From Aphanothece sacrum FPU1 (GTDB lineage Bacteria > Cyanobacteriota > Cyanobacteriia > Cyanobacteriales > Microcystaceae): a stretch of 64,000 nt of DNA. Position numbers and translations under genes: made by a program. The stretch is from the NCBI RefSeq assembly GCF_003864295.1, contig NZ_BDQK01000001.1:124001-188000 (forward strand), in the 5' to 3' direction. The notes beneath the pieces are model-generated. The model did not search any database, was not told the DNA's origin, and saw only the letters and a list, made by a program, of their open reading frames with translations. This document shows, one piece after another, positions 26,980-35,518 of the stretch. How positions within the stretch are numbered: the stretch's first letter is position 1; every line of letters begins with the position of its first letter.

Positions 26980-27204
26980 TTAAAAATCTTCGGGTATAAC
27001 CCATTGAGGAGGTTGGGACATTTTTTTTAACCTTGCTTCCTCTGCTATTTGTAACATCTTCTCTAAGGAAGTATTTTCAATAAATTTTGATGCTTGTTTT
27101 GCGTGTTCTCGGTTAGGACATTTTTCTCCTAAAATACAACCGTTCACACAATCAATGTCACAATTAACTTGATGATTCACTGTCACCTCAACTATCATAC
27201 TCAT
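26980..27204 (-). CDS. Small cysteine-rich protein of unknown function
   Basis: Up to 74 residues; the start may be the first or third codon (both ATG). Four cysteines in CDIDCVNGCILGEKC suggest a metal site, followed by a helical charged segment (HAKQASKFIENTSLEKM) and a tail ending PPQWVIPEDF. I recognise no domain name. It converges with the hydrolase gene and lies downstream, on the same strand, of an AT tandem repeat. The compact cysteine motif makes it likely to be a real gene. Confidence 0.6.
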   Translation of the reverse strand: MSMIVEVTVNHQVNCDIDCVNGCILGEKCPNREHAKQASKFIENTSLEKMLQIAEEARLKKMSQPPQWVIPEDF

Positions 27205-27221
27205 CTGTTCAACAGATATTA

Positions 27222-27292
27222 TAAATTATGAATTATAAATTATGAATTATAAATTATGAATTATATAAATTATATAATTTATATAATTTATG
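27222..27292. repeat. AT-only tandem repeat (ATAAATTATGAATT type)
   Basis: About three direct copies of AATTATAAATTATG merge into TATATAAATTATATAATTT palindromes, giving ~70 bases almost without G or C. It lies in the 215-base gap upstream of the small cysteine-rich gene. It could be a slippage-prone spacer or a promoter-curving tract. I see no DnaA boxes to suggest an origin. Confidence 0.75.
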
Positions 27293-27357
27293 AATTCCTG
27301 AATTGAGATCCAAACATCTTAGTATTCATAAATATACTTTTTCCACATTTTTTGATA

Positions 27358-27411
27358 ATGCCTGCGATCGCCTTTAACTGATTTAACAGCTTAAGAAGTA
27401 ATCGCAGGCAT
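27358..27411 (-). terminator. 11-bp hairpin downstream of petD
   Basis: ATGCCTGCGAT pairs perfectly with ATCGCAGGCAT across 32 bases, beginning 9 bases after the petD stop. The stem contains the core of a HIP1 site. There is no U run in the transcript direction, so it is more likely a 3'-end stabiliser of the petBD mRNA than a strict intrinsic terminator. Confidence 0.55.
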
Positions 27412-27419
27412 AAAAGAGT

Positions 27420-27902
27420 CTAGAATAAGCCTAAAGTCAAAGACTTATCGATGGGGAAAGTAGCACCCGCACCTAACCAGATAGTAACAACAGTACCAAC
27501 GAGGAAAACAGTCGTAGCAATAGGACGACGGAAAGGATTTTGGAATTTGTTGACACTTTCAATAAAAGGAATCAACATTAAACCTAAAGGAACAGCCGCT
27601 TGACAAGCGATTCCTAAAAGTTTGTTGGGTAAAATCCGCAAAATCTGGAACACAGGATAGAGATACCATTCAGGTAAAATTTCCAGGGGAGTAGCAAAAG
27701 GATCAGCAGGTTCTCCCACTAAACCCGGATCAAGAACTGCTAATCCAACCAGAAGGCCCATAGTTCCTAAGATAACCACAGGGAAAATATAAAGAAGGTC
27801 ATTAGGCCAAGCAGGTTCACCGTAATAGTTGTGGCCCATACCTTGGGCCAGTTTGGCCCGTAATTTAGGATCGCTTAGATCTGGCTTTTTTTCAGTTGCC
27901 AT
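27420..27902 (-). CDS. petD: Cytochrome b6f complex subunit IV
   Basis: A 160-residue three-helix thylakoid membrane protein, the normal PetD length. It begins [19 protein letters not shown] and contains the conserved [13 protein letters not shown] of the Qo (plastoquinol-oxidising) site. With cytochrome b6 it forms the core of the complex that links photosystem II to photosystem I and also serves respiration. It lies 121 bases after petB on the same strand, the standard cyanobacterial petBD operon. Confidence 0.98.
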   Translation of the reverse strand: MATEKKPDLSDPKLRAKLAQGMGHNYYGEPAWPNDLLYIFPVVILGTMGLLVGLAVLDPGLVGEPADPFATPLEILPEWYLYPVFQILRILPNKLLGIACQAAVPLGLMLIPFIESVNKFQNPFRRPIATTVFLVGTVVTIWLGAGATFPIDKSLTLGLF

Positions 27903-28023
27903 TTGATAGATTTCTCCTTATCAACACTGAGGATCTGTGTGCTATTTATCGAGGATAAGTGACCAGTTTCCCAATTATTACCCAAATTATCAGCATTAAA
28001 TGTTCACTGGTCACGATTAATTA

Positions 28024-28692
28024 TTACAAGGGCCCCGAAATCCCTTGTTTACGAATCATTAAGAAATGAGCCAGCATGAAGACAGCAATTAACCAGGGAA
28101 AGACAAAGGTATGTAAGCTGTAGAAACGAGTCAGAGTAGATTGTCCTACACTTTGACCACCCCGTAATAATTCAACCATCTGATCGCCCACTACAGGGAT
28201 AGCAGCAGGGACACCTGAAACGATTTTAACCGCCCAGTAACCAACCTGATCCCAAGGAAGGGAATAACCTGTTACCCCAAAGGAAACGGTAATAACAGCT
28301 AAGACAACCCCAGTTATCCAGGTTAACTCACGGGGCTTTTTGAAGCCACCAGTTAAGTAAACGCGGAAAACGTGCAGGATCATCATCAGCACCATCATAC
28401 TCGCTGACCAACGATGGATAGACCGAATCAACCAACCGAAGTTCACCTCATTCATAATGTACTCAACGGAAGCAAAGGCATCTGTTACCGTTGGTTTGTA
28501 ATAGAATGTCATGGCGAACCCAGTGGCAAACTGGATCAGGAAGCAAACCAGGGTGATCCCCCCCAGACAGTAGAAAATATTGACATGGGGAGGGACGTAT
28601 TTACTAGAAATGTCGTCAGAAATCGCCTCGATTTCAAGACGATCATTAAACCATTGGTAAAGTTTGGAATCTGTAACTTGTTTGGTAAACAT
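28024..28692 (-). CDS. petB: Cytochrome b6
   Basis: A 222-residue, four-helix haem protein of the b6f complex. The haem-ligand histidines lie in [12 protein letters not shown] and LHVFRVYL on helix B and in FYSLHTF and LAHFLMIRK on helix D. The cysteine in NIFYCLGG can bind haem cn covalently on the stromal side. Length and sequence match other cyanobacterial PetB proteins, including the extended [10 protein letters not shown] start. It is the first gene of petBD; the 298 bases upstream probably hold the promoter and leader, but I recognise no specific regulatory site there. Confidence 0.98.
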   Translation of the reverse strand: MFTKQVTDSKLYQWFNDRLEIEAISDDISSKYVPPHVNIFYCLGGITLVCFLIQFATGFAMTFYYKPTVTDAFASVEYIMNEVNFGWLIRSIHRWSASMMVLMMILHVFRVYLTGGFKKPRELTWITGVVLAVITVSFGVTGYSLPWDQVGYWAVKIVSGVPAAIPVVGDQMVELLRGGQSVGQSTLTRFYSLHTFVFPWLIAVFMLAHFLMIRKQGISGPL

Positions 28693-28990
28693 TGAAGCTA
28701 TAATTCGCTATCGAATGAATGATCACGGACTGATGAAGGTTGACCCCTCCAGATAAAATACCTAGTGTCAGGAGTCGGATTTGGTCTATATGTTAAGTGT
28801 ATTATGCCGTTGCTTACCTGGAGATTTCGAGCGGAGTCTAATTTCGGTAAACACAATACCCTATTAAAAAATGTAACATAATCGTTGCCTCTAATCCATA
28901 GCAATCCTTTAATTAATCTCTAGTGTCTCGATCATCATCTATTCATTAGCTATTCGGGTAAGTAGTAAGTGACGAGTAATAAGTCCTAGG
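28693..28990. other. Leader/promoter region upstream of petB
   Basis: Nearly 300 bases without a convincing gene separate petB from the start-distal end of the NERD gene, both on the minus strand. It probably contains the petBD promoter. Short direct repeats of the AGTARTAAGT type lie at its far end (AGTAGTAAGTGACGAGTAATAAGT), close to the stop of the NERD gene. Confidence 0.4.
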
Positions 28991-30199
28991 TCATAGGCAG
29001 TTTATTTGATAATTATCCCAATGATTTAGCAAACAATAAGGGGCTTCTTCTAGGGGAGGATACCAATGCTTCTGGACTGTTTTTTGAGAAGTATTATAAA
29101 ATAAATAAAAATAACCTTGCTCTGGATCTTTGAGTAATTCTTTTAAAGCTAACCACCATAATTTATTGATTTTGTGACCTTGAGTAACAATAATAGCATC
29201 AAAACTAAGATCAATTTTAGCAATTGACTTTAGCAGTAAAGTTGGGAGTATTTCATCAAATAAAAGCTTTTTATTGGGATATTTTTTAAGGTTAATATCA
29301 TGATTAATTGCTTTTTTAATAATGCTTTTACTAAGCTCATAAAAATCATTAATCTGTAAATCTTCTCTTTCTCCTAATTGATGTCGAATATATTTTGTTG
29401 AACTTCTTTTATAGCTTATTACTAAGATACTTAATTTTTTTTGATGTAAACGATTTACTTGTTCAATTATTAGTAAGGTTTTCTCTGAATCTGAACAGCT
29501 ATTAATAGCAACCCTATTATGATACTTTAAAAATTCTAAAAGTTCTAATTGTTCTGGTGATAATTCCATCAATGACTTAGAATTTTGAGTCATTGATATT
29601 TGCGAAACAACACTAATAGGAAAAGATTGCTGCTGATCATAATTTATATTTTGTTTTTTATTTTCTTGACTCAACGCGAATTCTATCTGCTGCTGATTTT
29701 CTGAATAACTCATGACAGATTTTAGCCAATTTCTTAAATTAAATAACTGAGGTTGATCTAGAATAAGCGTTTGCGGAATGTCTAAACCAAATGCATTATT
29801 AATACTGACATCAGGAAAAGCAACTGCTTCTGAGATAACAATGGGTTTATCACTCCAAAAGTCATGTTCTTGTAAATATTGTAAGAGACTATATTTAGTC
29901 TCTATAGCTTGTTGAAACGGATCGGGGATAAGATTATTATTATTGTACCAGTTTCCTTGATCATAGGAAATGTCCCCCTCCCTGATTTTCAGAACTACTG
30001 TATTGAATTGGGGAGAAATAATGACCAAATCTGCATCTGTTTTTTGCTGTCCAGAATTAGAATGATTAACTGTCCATTTTACGGAAGAAAAAATTGTAAA
30101 ATCATCAGGTAATTGCTTTTTAAAGAGAGAATATAAACGGTTTTGAGCTTTGTCGGTAATGTCTGAATCATGAAAAAGATTAGAGAGAGTTTTGGACAC
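28991..30199 (-). CDS. NERD-domain protein with a degenerate UvrD-like ATPase domain
   Basis: A 402-residue protein. Residues ~20-150 resemble a NERD nuclease-related domain (DADLVIISPQFNTVVLKIREGD). From residue ~220 the order of elements follows UvrD/Rep helicases, but the motifs are worn: the Walker A position reads INSCSDSEKTLLIIEQ, where GxxGxGKT is expected, keeping only KT; the Walker B position reads FDAIIVTQGHKI, where a DE(G/A)Q is expected. The later helicase half is absent. ATP hydrolysis therefore seems unlikely. It may be a structural or regulatory DNA-binding protein or a decaying gene, yet the long frame is uninterrupted. It is divergent from glyQ. Confidence 0.6.
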   Translation of the reverse strand: MSKTLSNLFHDSDITDKAQNRLYSLFKKQLPDDFTIFSSVKWTVNHSNSGQQKTDADLVIISPQFNTVVLKIREGDISYDQGNWYNNNNLIPDPFQQAIETKYSLLQYLQEHDFWSDKPIVISEAVAFPDVSINNAFGLDIPQTLILDQPQLFNLRNWLKSVMSYSENQQQIEFALSQENKKQNINYDQQQSFPISVVSQISMTQNSKSLMELSPEQLELLEFLKYHNRVAINSCSDSEKTLLIIEQVNRLHQKKLSILVISYKRSSTKYIRHQLGEREDLQINDFYELSKSIIKKAINHDINLKKYPNKKLLFDEILPTLLLKSIAKIDLSFDAIIVTQGHKINKLWWLALKELLKDPEQGYFYLFYNTSQKTVQKHWYPPLEEAPYCLLNHWDNYQINCL

Positions 30200-30366
30200 A
30201 ATAGGCCTGTGCTTAATGAGCTATATAATCATTATACTTTTATTATTCCCAGAAAGATGTTTCAGTGATCAATAGTTGATATTTACTTTTCCCTTGGTAG
30301 AATTTTCCTATGGGATAATACTGAGATATAATGTTGAAAAGTTATGTTAGAATACCAGGAGATACT

Positions 30367-31248
30367 GTGTCAATTAATTTTCAAGAAATCATTGCTAAGT
30401 TACATGAATTTTGGAGTGATCGTAGTTGTTTAATCGCTCAACCATATGATACAGAAAAAGGTGCAGGAACCATGAGTCCTCATACCTTTTTGCGAGCAAT
30501 AGGCCCCGAACCTTGGTCAGTTGCTTATGTTGAACCTTGTCGTCGTCCTACGGATGGACGTTATGGAGAAAACCCCAATCGTTTTCAGCATTATTATCAG
30601 TATCAAGTATTAATTAAACCCTCTCCTGATAATATTCAAGAGGTATATTTAGACTCTCTCAGAGCATTAGGTATTCATCCAGAAGATCATGATATTCGCT
30701 TTGTGGAAGATAACTGGGAGTCTCCAACTTTGGGTGCTTGGGGAGTAGGTTGGGAAGTATGGTTAGATGGTATGGAAATTACCCAGTTTACTTATTTTCA
30801 GCAATGTGGTGGTATAGATTGTCGTCCAGTTTCTATTGAGATAACTTATGGTTTAGAACGGTTGGCTATGTATCTACAAAATGTGGAAACAATCACCAAA
30901 ATTCAATGGAATACTCAAGTAAATTATGGAGAAATTTTTCTACAAAATGAGATAGAACAATGTACTTATAATTTTGAAGGATCTGATCCAGATTTATTGT
31001 TGAAATTGTTTAGTTTATATGAACAAGAAGCTAAACAACTCATTGAACGGGGGTTAGTAATTCCTAGTTTAGATTATGTGCTTAAATGTTCCCATAGTTT
31101 CAATTTATTGGATGCTAGGGGAGTGATTGCAGTTGCAGAAAGAACTCGTTATATTGGTCGAATTCGTAATTTAGCTAAAGAAGTTGCTAATTTATATTTA
31201 CAACAACGAGAAACCTTAAACTTTCCTCTACAAAAATCAAGGAGTTAG
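30367..31248 (+). CDS. glyQ: Glycyl-tRNA synthetase alpha subunit
   Basis: The catalytic subunit of the tetrameric bacterial glycyl-tRNA synthetase, about 293 residues. Hallmarks include [42 protein letters not shown] and [19 protein letters not shown], the class II active site. I place the start at the GTG (giving [12 protein letters not shown]), because homologues begin with NFQ and AGGAG lies six bases upstream; an ATG 12 codons earlier would add residues unlike the family. The beta subunit gene glyS is not in the window. It is divergent from the NERD gene. Confidence 0.95.
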   Translation: MSINFQEIIAKLHEFWSDRSCLIAQPYDTEKGAGTMSPHTFLRAIGPEPWSVAYVEPCRRPTDGRYGENPNRFQHYYQYQVLIKPSPDNIQEVYLDSLRALGIHPEDHDIRFVEDNWESPTLGAWGVGWEVWLDGMEITQFTYFQQCGGIDCRPVSIEITYGLERLAMYLQNVETITKIQWNTQVNYGEIFLQNEIEQCTYNFEGSDPDLLLKLFSLYEQEAKQLIERGLVIPSLDYVLKCSHSFNLLDARGVIAVAERTRYIGRIRNLAKEVANLYLQQRETLNFPLQKSRS

Positions 31249-31262
31249 TCAAATTCTGGGGA

Positions 31263-31652
31263 TCATATTTCAGCAATGGGTAATTCCCAATCTGGTAATA
31301 TTTCTGGGACGGTTAATATATCGGTTTCTACCGAAGCTAGTATGTAAAACTATACTTGTTCGGTAGAATCATATATCGCCATTATGATTTGATAAGAACC
31401 TCTATCCCCTTTCGGTCTTCCAAAAACTACCATTGTATCCGGTGCTTGTGCTAAAGTATTATTCTCTTCTACGGGATACCATAATAAATCACCAGCAATA
31501 AAAATTGTTTCATCTTTCCTAAATAGTAGCTCTAAATTTTCTTTAATAACAACAATCCAACGAAATTGTTTTGTATTATCTGCCATAGGTTTTCCATCGC
31601 TTTCGAGATAGATAAGGGTTGCCAATGGTTCAGAAGATAGTTGTTGTACCAT
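31263..31652 (-). pseudogene. Decayed Uma2-family gene with internal deletion and stop
   Basis: The 5' part encodes SDGKPMADNTKQFRWIVVIK and continues through DTMVVFGRPKGDRGSYQ, a highly characteristic Uma2/DUF820 segment containing the conserved 'APDTMVVF' acid. After that, similarity is lost, an in-frame stop appears, and the same frame then reads LTVPEILPDWELPIAEI, which resembles the C-terminus of other Uma2 proteins. The central PD-(D/E)xK half is missing. I read this as one Uma2 gene with a large internal deletion, or a fusion of two. The intact relative is near 7.3-8.1 kb. Confidence 0.65.
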
Positions 31653-31744
31653 AATGCCTTATCCGGTGATTTTTTTATTAATTTAATTGTATATTGTCTT
31701 AACTTAACAAGGTTAACAGCCATTGACTTCTACATAAAATTTAA

Positions 31745-32395
31745 CTAAAAAATTAAATTACCTTTAACTGTTGGATAAACTGAAATTTTAGCAACTTGAG
31801 CTAAACCATTTTTTTCTTCTTGTTTTTTTAGTTGTTTTAGTTTTTCTTCTAATTCTTTTACTTGCTCTGAATATTGCCAAATTTTGCGTTCAGTAGCAAA
31901 AATTGTCACGCCCTTATAAGTTAAATTTTGTCCTCGTTCCCGTTTATAATCAGAAGCAAAAGTAACAATATTTTGTTTTAAAGACTCTTTTTCCTGTTCT
32001 AATTCTTTAATAATTGTACAAATTTCTAAATAACGTTCTATTTGTTGTTCAGGAGTCAGATCCCCAGAAACAGAAGATATTTTAATTTGCTCAAGAGAGA
32101 TACCTGCATTTAAAGGAGGATTATAATAATTAATGTAATCCAATTCTATCTCAATTAATTCTGTTTCATCACAAACTAAATAACTAATCTTACTGGCATT
32201 AACTGCTTGAAAATCAAATAAACGATTATGAGTTAACAAAGCCATGTTAAGATTAGAAGATTGACCAATATAATAAACCTTGTTAGTATCATCAGCCACC
32301 AAATAAACCCCAGAATCTTCTGGCAAAGTTTCCAAATTATTTAACCGAACAGTCCCTAATTCTTGAACCAAAGGTAAATTAGATAATTGGGTCAT
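31745..32395 (-). CDS. GIY-YIG nuclease-fold protein with coiled-coil tail
   Basis: A ~217-residue protein read from MTQLSNLPLVQEL, where a GGAG site precedes the ATG; the longer frame upstream overlaps a HIP1-containing non-coding stretch and is not used. Residues ~20-95 fit a GIY-YIG domain: SGVYLVADD, then VYYIGQSSNL, an arginine-containing helix and a late acidic segment. From residue ~125 a long charged helix (YLEICTIIKELEQEKESLK, later VKELEEKLKQLKKQEEK) forms a coiled coil. It may be a structure-specific nuclease or a restriction-like factor, but the usual catalytic glutamate/asparagine cannot be assigned with certainty. Confidence 0.65.
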   Translation of the reverse strand: MTQLSNLPLVQELGTVRLNNLETLPEDSGVYLVADDTNKVYYIGQSSNLNMALLTHNRLFDFQAVNASKISYLVCDETELIEIELDYINYYNPPLNAGISLEQIKISSVSGDLTPEQQIERYLEICTIIKELEQEKESLKQNIVTFASDYKRERGQNLTYKGVTIFATERKIWQYSEQVKELEEKLKQLKKQEEKNGLAQVAKISVYPTVKGNLIF

Positions 32396-32636
32396 AGAAA
32401 AAATCTCCGAAGTGTTGCTTGGGGAAATAATAGCGATCGCGGATGATCGGATTTGTCCGAAACCACCTAAACGCCTTGATACCTTAATAGGGGTAAAGTT
32501 AGGCAATAAGTGGGATTACATGAAGTCAAAGTGCAAAGCAAAAGGCAAAGACGCGATCATTCGAGTTTGCTTTTATGCCACGCGGTCACTGTTTCAAAGG
32601 CTAAGAGATCACATAGTTTTCCAACACCCTCCTAAA

Positions 32637-32664
32637 AAAACCCTGACTCCCACCAGGGGTTTTT
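32637..32664 (+). terminator. Hairpin with T run upstream of cruF
   Basis: AAAACCC pairs with GGGTTTT around a short C-rich loop, ending in five Ts, the form of an intrinsic terminator. It lies in the 337-base gap between the divergent GIY-YIG and cruF genes, about 70 bases before cruF. It cannot end either neighbour, so it may terminate a short unannotated RNA or act as an attenuator in the cruF leader. The rest of the gap shows no gene. Confidence 0.55.
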
Positions 32665-32732
32665 ACTTGACAGAAGGTTTCACCTACAGAGATTGTAAAA
32701 TAGATAATGGCCACTTCAAGTGTTAAAGACTA

Positions 32733-33635
32733 ATGAGTACCCTAATTCGTGTAGAACGTTCTCTCCTCATCGGTCATATCTTATCAATGGCCTTCGGACT
32801 GGCGGGACTATTACTTGTATTGCCCCATCCTAAATTTATTGCTAATCTACCTGCTATTGGCCAAACCGCCTTTGCTTGGTCTATGGTCGGAGGTGGTGTC
32901 ATGTATATGTTGTTAGGCATGGCAGCAGTATTGGTTTATGCTTATCGTATCCTTGGTGTTTGGCACTGCTTAGGATTTATGTTACCTGCATTAACCATTT
33001 CCTTAAGCAGTGAATTATTAGGAACCAGTACGGGTTTTCCTTTTGGACATTATCGCTATTTAACCGGATTAGGTTATAAAATTGCCGGATTAGTACCCTT
33101 TACCATCCCTCTATCTTGGTTTTATTTAGGCTTTAGTGCTTATTTAATCGCTCGTGCGGGCTTAAATGGTAAATCTATCCCTAATTGGCTAAAAACTCTC
33201 GGTTCTATCGTTCTGGGAGCTATTTTCTTAACTGCTTGGGACTTTGTTTTAGATCCAGCCATGAGTCAAACTACTATGCCGTTTTGGGTTTGGGAACAAC
33301 CAGGTGCATTCTTTGGAATGCCTTACCAAAACTTTGTGGGATGGTTTGGCACAGGGGCAAGCTTTATGACTGTTGCTACCATCATTTGGCAACTAAAACC
33401 CCTTACTTTGCCCAAAACTCAATTAGGACTTCCCTTAGCCATTTATATCAGTAACTTTGCCTTTGCGACTGTCATGAGTGTAGGGGCAGGTATTTATATT
33501 CCCATAGGGTTAGGCATTTTGGTGGGTTTAATGCCTGTTTTGTTACTGTATCGCATGGCTACGACTCAAACCGAAGAATTGATTCCTCAAAATATGGTAG
33601 TTTCGGTAAATCCTGTTAGGGTAATATCTAAGTGA
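32733..33635 (+). CDS. cruF: Carotenoid 1',2'-hydratase CruF
   Basis: A 300-residue membrane protein with about eight hydrophobic segments, matching the CruF family that hydrates the psi end of gamma-carotene on the way to myxol and myxoxanthophyll. Conserved features visible are LGTSTGFPFGHYRYLTGLGY and DFVLDPAMSQTTMPFWVWE, rich in the acidic and aromatic positions typical of the family. The stop overlaps the GTG start of the next gene (GTGA), so translation is coupled. The glycosyltransferase partner cruG follows directly, the standard cyanobacterial pair. Confidence 0.9.
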   Translation: MSTLIRVERSLLIGHILSMAFGLAGLLLVLPHPKFIANLPAIGQTAFAWSMVGGGVMYMLLGMAAVLVYAYRILGVWHCLGFMLPALTISLSSELLGTSTGFPFGHYRYLTGLGYKIAGLVPFTIPLSWFYLGFSAYLIARAGLNGKSIPNWLKTLGSIVLGAIFLTAWDFVLDPAMSQTTMPFWVWEQPGAFFGMPYQNFVGWFGTGASFMTVATIIWQLKPLTLPKTQLGLPLAIYISNFAFATVMSVGAGIYIPIGLGILVGLMPVLLLYRMATTQTEELIPQNMVVSVNPVRVISK

Positions 33636-34843
33636 GAGACTTTTCTGTCTTGTTGAATGATACTGTTTTAGCCATTATTTCCCTGTTATTGTTGCTGTTT
33701 CAAGGAACCGCGACTTTAATTCTTTTATCTCGTCTGATTAAAGGGGCCCGTCGTTATCCTCCTCTTGTTCCTCAATTACCTGATCCTGAAATGTTGGGTA
33801 AAGTTAGCGTAGTGGTTCCCACCCTTAACGAAGTTTACCGAATTGATCCTTGTTTACAGGGGTTGAGTCTGCAAAGTTACGAAGTACGAGAAATTCTGGT
33901 CATAGACAGTCATTCTCAAGACGGAACTCAAGAAAAAATTAAACAAGCAGCTTTAAGTGATCCCCGTTTTCGTTTAATGAGTGATGATCCCTTACCTTTA
34001 GGGTGGGTCGGTCGTCCTTGGGCCTTACATACGGGATTTTTAAACAGTTCTCCTAACAGTGAGTGGGTATTAGGTATTGATGCTGATACCCAACCCCAAC
34101 GGGGGTTAGTGACCAGTTTAGTTCGTGTGGCCCAAAAAGAAGGTTATGATCTGGTATCTTTATCTCCCCAATTTATTCTCAAAGATATTGGAGAATGGTG
34201 GTTACAACCTGCTTTATTAATGACTTTATTGTATCGTTTTGAGTCAGCCGGAGTTAGACAACAAACTCCACAAACTGTCATGGCCAATGGTCAATGTTTT
34301 TTATCTCGTCGTACCGTTTTAGAACAATTAGGGGGTTATTCTAAGGCTGCGAGTTCTTTTTGTGATGATGTTACTTTAGCCCGTGAAGCAGCTAAACAAG
34401 GGTTTAAGGTGGGGTTTTTAGATGGGTCTAAACTCATTCGGGTCAGGATGTATGAAGGAATAGCAGAAACTTGGAAAGAATGGGGGCGATCGCTCGATCT
34501 TAAGGATGCGTCTTCTCGTTCTCAACTATGGGGAGATTTAGTATTATTATTGTTAACTCAAGCATTGCCTTTAGTTTTATTTATGTTTTTGGGAACTTGT
34601 TGGGTCTTGGGTTATGATTTTTTGAGTTTAAAATTAGCGATCGCTCTCAATTTAACCTTATTAATCATTCGCTATGCTTTATTAATAGCGATTTTTCCTT
34701 CTTATTATCAAGATCAGTTTTCTTGGCCGCGATCGTTATTCTTTTGGCTATCACCTTTGGCTGATCCAATAGCTGTTTTGAGAATCTTTTTATCAGCTTT
34801 TGGGCGACCTAAACAATGGCGTGGACGGATTTATAGACACTAA
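33632..34843 (+). CDS. cruG: Carotenoid 2'-O-glycosyltransferase CruG
   Basis: A 403-residue family 2 glycosyltransferase with membrane segments at both ends. The GT-A core shows VSVVVPTLNEVYRIDPCLQ, the DxD-like LGIDADTQP, and FCDDVTLAREAAKQGFKVG followed by a late RMYEG motif. CruG adds the sugar to the 2'-hydroxyl of myxol to make myxoxanthophyll, a thylakoid/cell-wall carotenoid glycoside. It starts at a GTG overlapping the cruF stop by four bases. The last ~100 residues contain three hydrophobic spans. The sugar cannot be predicted from sequence. Confidence 0.9.
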   Translation: MRDFSVLLNDTVLAIISLLLLLFQGTATLILLSRLIKGARRYPPLVPQLPDPEMLGKVSVVVPTLNEVYRIDPCLQGLSLQSYEVREILVIDSHSQDGTQEKIKQAALSDPRFRLMSDDPLPLGWVGRPWALHTGFLNSSPNSEWVLGIDADTQPQRGLVTSLVRVAQKEGYDLVSLSPQFILKDIGEWWLQPALLMTLLYRFESAGVRQQTPQTVMANGQCFLSRRTVLEQLGGYSKAASSFCDDVTLAREAAKQGFKVGFLDGSKLIRVRMYEGIAETWKEWGRSLDLKDASSRSQLWGDLVLLLLTQALPLVLFMFLGTCWVLGYDFLSLKLAIALNLTLLIIRYALLIAIFPSYYQDQFSWPRSLFFWLSPLADPIAVLRIFLSAFGRPKQWRGRIYRH

Positions 34844-34928
34844 ATACTTATGTTCTGGTGTAGAAAATGACATTGTGTAGGGGGCAATTTAGACGTTAAA
34901 ATAGATCGTGTGAGTGATGAGGAGTCCT

Positions 34929-35384
34929 ATGGCTATCAAAGATCTAGTAACCGTTGTTGCTTTAGTAATATCAGCGTCAAGTGTTGGGCTTTCTTTAGCA
35001 AGAGAAGAAGTCAGATGTTATTTAGGATTACAATCAACTGAATGTTCCCCTAATAATATCAAGTCAGATTCTCTAGATAAAGCTATTATTAAGCCAATTA
35101 TCAATCATAAATCTGACACAAATCATAATAAAAATACAAACGGAAATTTACCTCAAACAGTTGAAACTTATCAGAGAAAAACCGTAACGGAAGACAATAA
35201 AACTGAGTCTCAACCGATTAATTCTACCCGTTCTAGTGAAGAAATTTCCCGCAGTCAATCTATTCCTGTTGAACCTCCTACTCCAGAAAAAGAAACTCAT
35301 CAAACTGATCTTATCAAAGAAGAATCGGTCGGAATTCCTATTGAAGTTCAGCCTTTTCAAGAGTCTATAAAATCTCAACAATAA
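34929..35384 (+). CDS. Anchored low-complexity protein of unknown function
   Basis: About 151 residues read from MAIKDLVTVVALVIS, the ATG preceded by GAGGAG; two earlier in-frame starts are less likely. A single N-terminal hydrophobic helix is followed by a segment with two cysteines (EEVRCYLGLQSTEC) and then ~100 polar residues rich in Asn, Ser, Thr, Glu and Lys. It looks like a membrane-tethered disordered tail. No family is recognised. It stands alone and is followed by a clear intrinsic terminator. Confidence 0.6.
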   Translation: MAIKDLVTVVALVISASSVGLSLAREEVRCYLGLQSTECSPNNIKSDSLDKAIIKPIINHKSDTNHNKNTNGNLPQTVETYQRKTVTEDNKTESQPINSTRSSEEISRSQSIPVEPPTPEKETHQTDLIKEESVGIPIEVQPFQESIKSQQ

Positions 35385-35416
35385 GAGAGATAAATTCTTA
35401 AATATATCATTATTTT

Positions 35417-35448
35417 CTCTCACAATTAAACATTTGTGGGAGTTTTTT
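35417..35448 (+). terminator. Intrinsic terminator
   Basis: CTCTCACAA pairs with TTGTGGGAG (one G-U pair) around an eight-base loop, immediately followed by six Ts. It lies 32 bases after the upstream stop codon and before rsmB. This is the clearest Rho-independent terminator in the window. Confidence 0.85.
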
Positions 35449-35518
35449 GTATATTTTTTCACTACAAAGCAAAAATACCGTAACATTCCTATACTTAACT
35501 ATAGTATTTTAAATTCTC

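Noticed and set aside
27222-27292. AT-only tract as a replication origin
   Set aside because: No DnaA boxes, dnaA or dnaN gene nearby; it is a simple tandem repeat between small genes.
28698-28904. 68-residue minus-strand frame upstream of petB
   Set aside because: It probably lies in the petB promoter/leader; no family resemblance and no ribosome site.
32412-32726. 104-residue plus-strand frame before cruF
   Set aside because: It crosses a hairpin terminator and HIP1-containing non-coding sequence and shows no domain or ribosome site.
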